Position numbers and translations under genes: made by a program. Positions 6,579 to 10,895 of a stretch of 10,895 nt of DNA are shown here, in pieces. A model generated the notes under the pieces. It worked only from the letters and a program-made list of their open reading frames with translations, was not told the origin of the DNA and searched no databases. Where the stretch lies: NCBI GenBank assembly GCA_041302975.1, contig JBFYQC010000003.1, positions 1 to 10,895 of the forward strand, read 5' to 3'. Numbering within the stretch: the stretch's first letter is position 1; every line of letters begins with the position of its first letter. Source of the DNA: UBA6183 sp041302975 (GTDB lineage: Bacteria; Bacteroidota; Bacteroidia; UKL13-3).

Positions 6579-6643
6579 AAAGGCTGTAAATAGATTTTTG
6601 TAATGCTTCAACCAAAATAAATCCTACTACCAATACAATCTAG

Positions 6644-6689
6644 TGCGATGCGCGTTGCACATCGCAGGTGGATTGCGCCCCTTCAGGGC
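6644..6689. repeat. Two short dyads in the convergent intergenic region
   Basis: TGCGATG at 6644-6650 pairs with CATCGCA at 6660-6666 around a 9-base loop, and GCCC at 6677-6680 pairs with GGGC at 6686-6689 around CTTCA. The rest of 6579-6795 shows no gene. There is no T-run after the dyads, so a terminator role for the 5811 gene is not supported; an intergenic repeat fragment is as likely. Confidence 0.45.
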
Positions 6690-6795
6690 TTACTTCATTT
6701 AAAATGAGATGAAAGTGGGCAATAAATATTTGAGTTGTTAAGAATTTCGGCATTATCTATTAAGCCATTTTATTGATTTAAAAACATGATTGGCA

Positions 6796-6822
6796 TAAAA
6801 AAGGCCGCTCATTGAGCAGCCT
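6796..6822 (-). terminator. Intrinsic terminator of the trans-sulfuration gene
   Basis: Reading the minus strand, AGGCTGCTC, loop AAT, GAGCGGCCT forms a 9-bp stem with one mismatch, followed by a run of T (plus-strand A-run 6797-6802). It lies about 27 bases after the stop codon. The plus strand also has a weaker T-stretch (6825-6829), so it may act in both directions. Confidence 0.88.
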
Positions 6823-6848
6823 AATTTTTATAATTTTGAAGATAGATA

Positions 6849-8006
6849 TTAGCTTAATGCTTGTTTTAAATCATCCATCAAATCGGTTAAATCTTCAACA
6901 CCCACGCTTAAACGCAACAAACTATCAACCACGCCAGCATTTTCACGTTCTTCCTTCGGTATGCTCGCATGTGTCATAGTAGCTGGATGGTTAATTAAAC
7001 TTTCAACACCACCCAAACTTTCGGCTAACGTAAACACCTTAAAGTTTGATGCAACTCTGAAGGTTTCATTCAAATCAGCATCCTTAAGTACAATAGAAAT
7101 CATACCACCAAAATCACGCATTTGCTTTTTAGCAATTTCATGATTAGGATGGTCGGTAAAACCTGGCCAATATACTTTTTCTATTTTAGGATGATTACGC
7201 AAAAAATGAGCGATCTCTCTCCCATTTTCACAATGGGCCTTCATACGCAAATGCAAGGTTTTTAAACCGCGTAATACTAGAAATGCATCTTGCGGACCAG
7301 GAGTAGCACCGCAGCTATTATGGATAAAAGCCAACTGCTCATGAATTTTATCATCGTTGGTAATCAATGCACCCATTACCACATCACTATGTCCACCAAG
7401 GTATTTAGTAACACTATGCATTACAATATCTGCTCCTAAATCAAGTGGATTTTGTAGGTAAGGTGACGCAAAAGTGTTATCAACAGCAAGCAAAATGTTA
7501 TGCTTTTTCGAAATTGCGGCACAAGCAGCAATATCAACAATCTGCATGGTAGGATTAGTTGGGGTTTCTACCCAAATTAATTTAGTATTGGGGTTAATGT
7601 AATTACTAATATTATTCGCATCGTTCAAATCAATAAAATGAAACTTGATACCAAAATTGGCAAATACTTTGGTGAACATGCGATACGTACCACCGTATAA
7701 ATCATTTCCAGTAATCACCTCATCACCCGGACGGAGCAATTTCACAACAGCATCTGTAGCACCCATTCCACTACTAAAACATAAGCCATGCTTAGCATTT
7801 TCAAGAGCAGCTAAACATTTTTCTAAAGCCGTTCGTGTTGGATTTTTACCCCGGGCATAAGCGTACCCCTGATGTTTACCCGGGCTTTCTTGCCAAAATG
7901 TACTGGTTTGATATATTGGAGTCATTACTGCCCCTGTTGATGGATCAGGCTCTTGTCCGGCATGTATGGCTCTGGTGCCAAAACCTAATTTTTCAGTTCC
8001 TTTCAT
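6849..8006 (-). CDS. PLP-dependent trans-sulfuration enzyme (cystathionine gamma-synthase / gamma-lyase)
   Basis: A 385-residue cytoplasmic Cys/Met-metabolism enzyme of PLP fold type I. Landmarks are YARGKNPTR at 50-58 (phosphate-binding Tyr/Arg from the neighbouring subunit), SSGMGAT at 78-84, the ring-stacking Tyr in DLYGGT (104), AVDNTF with Asp176, SVTKYLGGHSD with the Schiff-base lysine K201, and FTLAESLGGVESL at 325-337. Length is standard. It either joins O-acyl-homoserine and cysteine to cystathionine or cleaves cystathionine to cysteine. The sequence looks close to both E. coli MetB and eukaryotic cystathionine gamma-lyase, so specificity is not settled and I give no symbol. I chose ATG 8006: a start at 8048 would lie upstream of the TATCTTTG promoter element and adds a non-family MLQSISLPHQ stretch. 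The gene is divergent from the acyl-CoA dehydrogenase gene and ends in its own terminator. Confidence 0.93.
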   Translation of the reverse strand: MKGTEKLGFGTRAIHAGQEPDPSTGAVMTPIYQTSTFWQESPGKHQGYAYARGKNPTRTALEKCLAALENAKHGLCFSSGMGATDAVVKLLRPGDEVITGNDLYGGTYRMFTKVFANFGIKFHFIDLNDANNISNYINPNTKLIWVETPTNPTMQIVDIAACAAISKKHNILLAVDNTFASPYLQNPLDLGADIVMHSVTKYLGGHSDVVMGALITNDDKIHEQLAFIHNSCGATPGPQDAFLVLRGLKTLHLRMKAHCENGREIAHFLRNHPKIEKVYWPGFTDHPNHEIAKKQMRDFGGMISIVLKDADLNETFRVASNFKVFTLAESLGGVESLINHPATMTHASIPKEERENAGVVDSLLRLSVGVEDLTDLMDDLKQALS

Positions 8007-8027
8007 GTTAAATTTTAATTGATGCGG

Positions 8028-8035
8028 CAAAGATA
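8028..8035 (-). promoter_or_regulatory. TATCTTTG -7 element of the trans-sulfuration gene
   Basis: On the minus strand TATCTTTG matches TAnnTTTG exactly. Transcription would start about 16 bases before ATG 8006, which fixes that start rather than the upstream ATG at 8048. A clear -33 TTTG is not seen. Confidence 0.6.
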
Positions 8036-8155
8036 TACTTTGTAACATGATAAGCCACTTTATGATAAAAGAGCTAAAACAACCATTTCACTTGAAGTGT
8101 TTTATATCAAATTAATTTGGCGTAATTTAAAATCAATCCAAAATTTATACACTAT

Positions 8156-8187
8156 TTTGATATTGTAGTTACGAACAAGTATTTTCG
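8156..8187 (+). promoter_or_regulatory. Promoter of the acyl-CoA dehydrogenase gene
   Basis: TTTG at 8156-8159, a 20-base spacer, then TATTTTCG at 8180-8187 (one mismatch from TAnnTTTG). This gives a leader of roughly 15-18 A-rich bases before ATG 8211, without a Shine-Dalgarno sequence. The rest of the divergent gap 8036-8155 shows no further feature. Confidence 0.6.
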
Positions 8188-8210
8188 CCACACTTTTAAA
8201 ACAACAAGTT

Positions 8211-9350
8211 ATGAACTTTGAATTAACCGAAGAACATTTATCAGTACAACAAGCAGCACGCGACTTTGCTCAGACCGAGTTATTACCAGGTGTTATTGAG
8301 CGAGATGATAAACAAAAATTTCCTGCTGAGCAGATTAAAAAACTAGGCGAACTAGGCTTTTTAGGCATGATGGTTGACCCTAAATACGGAGGATCAGGTA
8401 TGGATACCGTTTCTTATGTCCTTGCCATGGAAGAACTCTCTAAGGTAGACGCATCAGCTTCAGTAGTTGTTTCGGTTAACAACTCTTTAGTTTGTTGGGG
8501 TTTAGAAAACTTCGGTAACGAAGAACAAAAGCAAAAATATTTGGTGCCAATGGCCAGTGGAAAATGTCATGGTGCATTTTTATTAAGTGAGCCTGAAGCG
8601 GGTAGTGATGCTACAAGTCAAAGTACCACTGCCATTGATATGGGTGACCATTATTTACTTAATGGCACTAAAAACTGGATTACTAATGGTAGTACAGCAA
8701 CTTACTATTTGGTAATAGCACAAACTGACGTAGAGAAAAAACACAAAGGTATCAATGCTTTTATTGTTGAGAAAAACTGGGCGGGTGTTACCGTTGGTAA
8801 AAAAGAAGACAAAATGGGTATACGTGGTAGCGATACGCATTCAATCATGTTTCAAGATGTTAAAGTACCTAAAGAAAACCGTATTGGTGAAGATGGATTC
8901 GGGTTTAAGTTTGCAATGAAAACGCTAACTGGCGGACGTATTGGTATTGCAGCGCAAGCATTAGGTATTGCAAGTGGTGCTTACGAGTTAGCTTTAGCAT
9001 ACTCTAAACAACGTAAAGCTTTTGGTAAAGAAATTATGCACCATCAAGCTATTCAATTTAAATTAGCAGATATGGCTACTCAAATTGAAGCTGCACGTTT
9101 GTTAATAATGAAAGCTGCTTGGTTAAAAGACAACGGATTAGACTATAATATGGCTGGAAGTATGGCTAAAGTATTTGCCAGCGAAGTAGCCATGTGGGTT
9201 ACTACAGAAGCTGTTCAAGTGCACGGTGGTTATGGTTTTGTAAAAGAATACCATGTAGAGCGTTTAATGCGTGATGCTAAAATAACCCAAATTTACGAAG
9301 GTACTAGCGAAGTACAACGCATTGTAATTAGCCGAGAGATTTTAAAATAA
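8211..9350 (+). CDS. Acyl-CoA dehydrogenase, short-chain (butyryl-CoA) type
   Basis: A 379-residue FAD flavoenzyme with all three acyl-CoA dehydrogenase domains: N-terminal helical (about 1-115), beta barrel (about 118-230) and C-terminal helical. GAFLLSEPEAGSDA at 121-134 is the first family signature. The second lies near the C-terminus (QVHGGYGFVKEYHVERLMRD, then QIYEGTSEVQR). Glu363 in YEGTSE is at the catalytic base position used by short- and medium-chain enzymes. It introduces the alpha,beta double bond in an acyl-CoA and passes electrons to electron-transfer flavoprotein. Length and end sequence resemble short-chain/butyryl-CoA dehydrogenases, but chain length preference cannot be read safely. 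No other beta-oxidation gene is adjacent. It has its own promoter and terminator. Confidence 0.95.
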   Translation: MNFELTEEHLSVQQAARDFAQTELLPGVIERDDKQKFPAEQIKKLGELGFLGMMVDPKYGGSGMDTVSYVLAMEELSKVDASASVVVSVNNSLVCWGLENFGNEEQKQKYLVPMASGKCHGAFLLSEPEAGSDATSQSTTAIDMGDHYLLNGTKNWITNGSTATYYLVIAQTDVEKKHKGINAFIVEKNWAGVTVGKKEDKMGIRGSDTHSIMFQDVKVPKENRIGEDGFGFKFAMKTLTGGRIGIAAQALGIASGAYELALAYSKQRKAFGKEIMHHQAIQFKLADMATQIEAARLLIMKAAWLKDNGLDYNMAGSMAKVFASEVAMWVTTEAVQVHGGYGFVKEYHVERLMRDAKITQIYEGTSEVQRIVISREILK

Positions 9351-9370
9351 TCGTTTAGATTTTATGCAGT

Positions 9371-9408
9371 AAACGTCCACTTCCATTTTTGGGGTGGACG
9401 TTTTTTTT
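9371..9408 (+). terminator. Intrinsic terminator of the acyl-CoA dehydrogenase gene
   Basis: AAACGTCCAC at 9371-9380 pairs perfectly with GTGGACGTTT at 9394-9403 around a 13-base loop, followed by a run of eight T (9401-9408). Confidence 0.92.
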
Positions 9409-9412
9409 GATG

Positions 9413-9660
9413 TATAACCACAGTGATAGCAGCGAAAAGTTGCTCCTGTCTTTTTAACACAATGTGCACTAAGCTTTGCTACGAGGGGCACAAGAAATAG
9501 TTGCTCACGAAAACCTCCGAATTTCGCAAAAGTTTTTAACTCAACCGCTGACAGGGTTATACTCTCATGCCGCAGTCATCTCTTTGCTCCTCTGCGTTTC
9601 ATTACTACATAAGCCGATGGCATTCTCCTCTGTTGTGGTTAAACAAAAACATTCCACCAC
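9413..9660. repeat. Second cluster of the intergenic CACAGAAG / TTGTGG repeat family
   Basis: The 290-base gap 9409-9698 holds no convincing gene. CTCACGAAAACCTCCGAATT with the following AGTTTTTAACTC and GCTGACAGGGT (9504-9556) aligns with 113-165 at the start of the window. ACCACAGTGATAGCAGCGAA (9418-9437) looks like the reverse complement of the CGCTGTGGT block at 75-100, and TCTCCTCTGTTGTGGTTAA (9624-9645) resembles that block in direct orientation. Open frames running through this cluster are probably fortuitous. Confidence 0.65.
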
Positions 9661-9698
9661 ATCTTCAACAAAAAACACGTTATTCGTTATTAATTATT

Positions 9699-10757
9699 AT
9701 GAAAATAATTGCACTCACTATTATTTGTTTTTTCTGTTTACAGTTTACCTGGAGCAATCGTATGCAACCTAAAGTATTAACCAACCAGCAATTAAAAACC
9801 ATTAAACCTAATTATGCAGGAAACCCCTTGCGCGGTAATAAATTTATTAATTATCAGGATGTAGCCCTACCTACTTTCAGTAAAGTAATGCAATGGCGCT
9901 TTAGTAAGAATCCACAACGCGATGAAAAGAAAAACGACAACTGGTTACCATCTGTAATTAAAAACAACAGCATGTTTACCAACAAACAAAATAAGTTGGT
10001 TTGGCTAGGACATGCTTCTTTTTTACTTACACTAAATGGTAAAAATATTTTAATCGATCCGGTATTTAACGACATTCCATTTGTGAAACGTTTGGTTGGC
10101 ATTCCGTTTGAAAGAGACAGTGTAAAACACATTAGTTACATTTTACTTTCACACGCACATTTTGACCATTGTGATAAAAAAAGTTTTCATACCATTGTGC
10201 AGCAGAACCCACAAGTTAAAGTATTTGCGCCACTAAAATCAACCCAACTTTTAAAAAGTTTTGATAAAAGAATAGATGTACAAGAGGCTGGTTGGTACCA
10301 ACAATTTAATATTGATGATGATAAAATTGAAGTGTATTACATGCCTGCTTTTCACTGGTACAAGCGTAGTTTAAACGATGACAATGAAATGCTTTGGGGA
10401 AGTTTTGTCATTAAATACAATGGCACTACGCTATTTTTCATGGGTGATAGTGGCTACAACACCCATTTCAAAGAAATAGCTACTTATTTTCCCAACATTG
10501 ATTATTGCCTAATGGGAGTTGGGGCATACCAACCATCGTATATGATGAAAACAAGCCATATGAATCCTGAAGAAGCTGTTGAAGCCTTTCATGATTTAGG
10601 TGGTAAAAATTTTATTCCCATGCACTATGGAACATACGATTTAGCGGATGAACCACTAGGAGAACCATTACGAAAATTGAAAGTAATGGAAGCCAACAAA
10701 ACAATTAAAGGCAACTTAATAGCACCTCATATTGGCGAAAGTATATTGTTGCCTTAA
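9699..10757 (+). CDS. NAPE-PLD-like metallo-beta-lactamase-fold hydrolase
   Basis: A 352-residue zinc hydrolase. The metal-binding motif SHAHFDHC (151-158) gives H152, H154, D156 and H157. Further ligand candidates are His219 in MPAFHW, Asp250 in FMGDSGY and His309 in PMHYGTY. Beyond the motif, WYKRSLNDDNEMLWGSF, GAYQPSYMMK and SHMNPEEAVEAF closely follow the pattern of N-acyl-phosphatidylethanolamine phospholipase D, so phospholipid (NAPE) hydrolysis is the best guess. The first ~20 residues (MKIIALTIICFFCLQFTW) form a hydrophobic signal or membrane anchor, suggesting export or membrane attachment. I chose ATG 9699 because it opens this signal; an ATG 44 codons upstream lies in repeat sequence and adds no family-like residues. 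Its stop codon overlaps that of the convergent gene, with no terminator between them. Confidence 0.9.
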   Translation: MKIIALTIICFFCLQFTWSNRMQPKVLTNQQLKTIKPNYAGNPLRGNKFINYQDVALPTFSKVMQWRFSKNPQRDEKKNDNWLPSVIKNNSMFTNKQNKLVWLGHASFLLTLNGKNILIDPVFNDIPFVKRLVGIPFERDSVKHISYILLSHAHFDHCDKKSFHTIVQQNPQVKVFAPLKSTQLLKSFDKRIDVQEAGWYQQFNIDDDKIEVYYMPAFHWYKRSLNDDNEMLWGSFVIKYNGTTLFFMGDSGYNTHFKEIATYFPNIDYCLMGVGAYQPSYMMKTSHMNPEEAVEAFHDLGGKNFIPMHYGTYDLADEPLGEPLRKLKVMEANKTIKGNLIAPHIGESILLP

Positions 10758-10895
10758 AAGCCATTTAACTTCAATCCTATCTTTCCGGTAGCTTTTATAT
10801 TTACCCTCACGGCATTGGGTGTAACAAATACATCTGTGGGGGTTATTTGATTGATAACACCATTTAACTGTATTTTTTTTCCGTATTGTTTATTG
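10754..10895 (-). CDS. 3' end of an unidentified minus-strand gene (partial)
   Basis: On the minus strand the last 142 bases are open without a stop and encode 46 C-terminal residues ending VRVNIKATGKIGLKLNGF, with TAA at 10756-10754. The part seen has alternating hydrophobic and polar residues (QLNGVINQITPTDVFVTPNA), typical of beta strands. It resembles the C-terminus I would expect of DUF4403-type Bacteroidota proteins, but only weakly. The rest lies outside the window. Its stop overlaps the stop of the convergent hydrolase gene by two bases. Confidence 0.6.
   Translation of the reverse strand, partial: NKQYGKKIQLNGVINQITPTDVFVTPNAVRVNIKATGKIGLKLNGF

Noticed and set aside
6644..6666. The dyad TGCGATG...CATCGCA as a terminator of the 5811 gene
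   Set aside because: No T-run follows it and it lies 66 bases past the stop; an intergenic repeat fragment is as plausible.
8007..8048. Upstream ATG for the trans-sulfuration enzyme
   Set aside because: It lies upstream of the TATCTTTG -7 element, and the extra 14 residues do not look like the family N-terminus.
9567..9698. Longer N-terminus (44 extra codons) for the MBL-fold hydrolase
   Set aside because: The added part lies in the intergenic repeat family and would bury the hydrophobic signal that begins at ATG 9699.

Overview
The window looks like an ordinary stretch of a Bacteroidota chromosome. Four things point there. Protein relatives are typical of the phylum (FucP/GluP-type sugar carrier, DUF559 nuclease, NodB-like deacetylase opening with THDIDW). 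Several genes have the Bacteroidota -7 element TAnnTTTG just before the start codon. Shine-Dalgarno sequences are weak or absent. Genes are AT-rich and separated by decayed intergenic repeats. I cannot place it below phylum from sequence alone.

Layout: 1-475 is non-coding and full of degenerate repeats (a CACAGAAG/TTGTG family and two CCATCCT...AGGATGG hairpins). 476-1195 encodes a NodB-fold deacetylase-like protein. 1195-2189 is an accessory patch: a small DUF559 endonuclease-like gene (minus strand) set among three full copies and one stub of a ~175-bp element with palindromic ends. 2247-3665 is a 12-TM sugar transporter of the FucP family. 3774-5585 is the translational GTPase TypA/BipA, closed by a strong terminator. 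5811-6578 is an unrecognised membrane protein with a soluble C-terminal domain. 6849-8006 (minus) is a PLP-dependent cystathionine gamma-synthase/lyase, divergent from an acyl-CoA dehydrogenase at 8211-9350. 9409-9698 holds more of the intergenic repeat family. 9699-10757 encodes a NAPE-PLD-like metallo-beta-lactamase-fold hydrolase with an N-terminal signal/anchor. The 3' end of another minus-strand gene closes the window.

The genes do not form one pathway; most appear to be monocistronic units with their own promoter or terminator. The housekeeping part (translation GTPase, sulfur amino acid metabolism, acyl-CoA oxidation, phospholipid hydrolase) is conventional. The most unusual part is 1195-2189, where a nuclease gene sits inside an array of structured repeats. 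Their central bases differ between copies without loss of dyad symmetry, and each of the two duplicated units also carries a hidden 50-codon open frame. This could be an uncharacterised DUF559-linked mobile repeat, but the window alone does not prove mobility.
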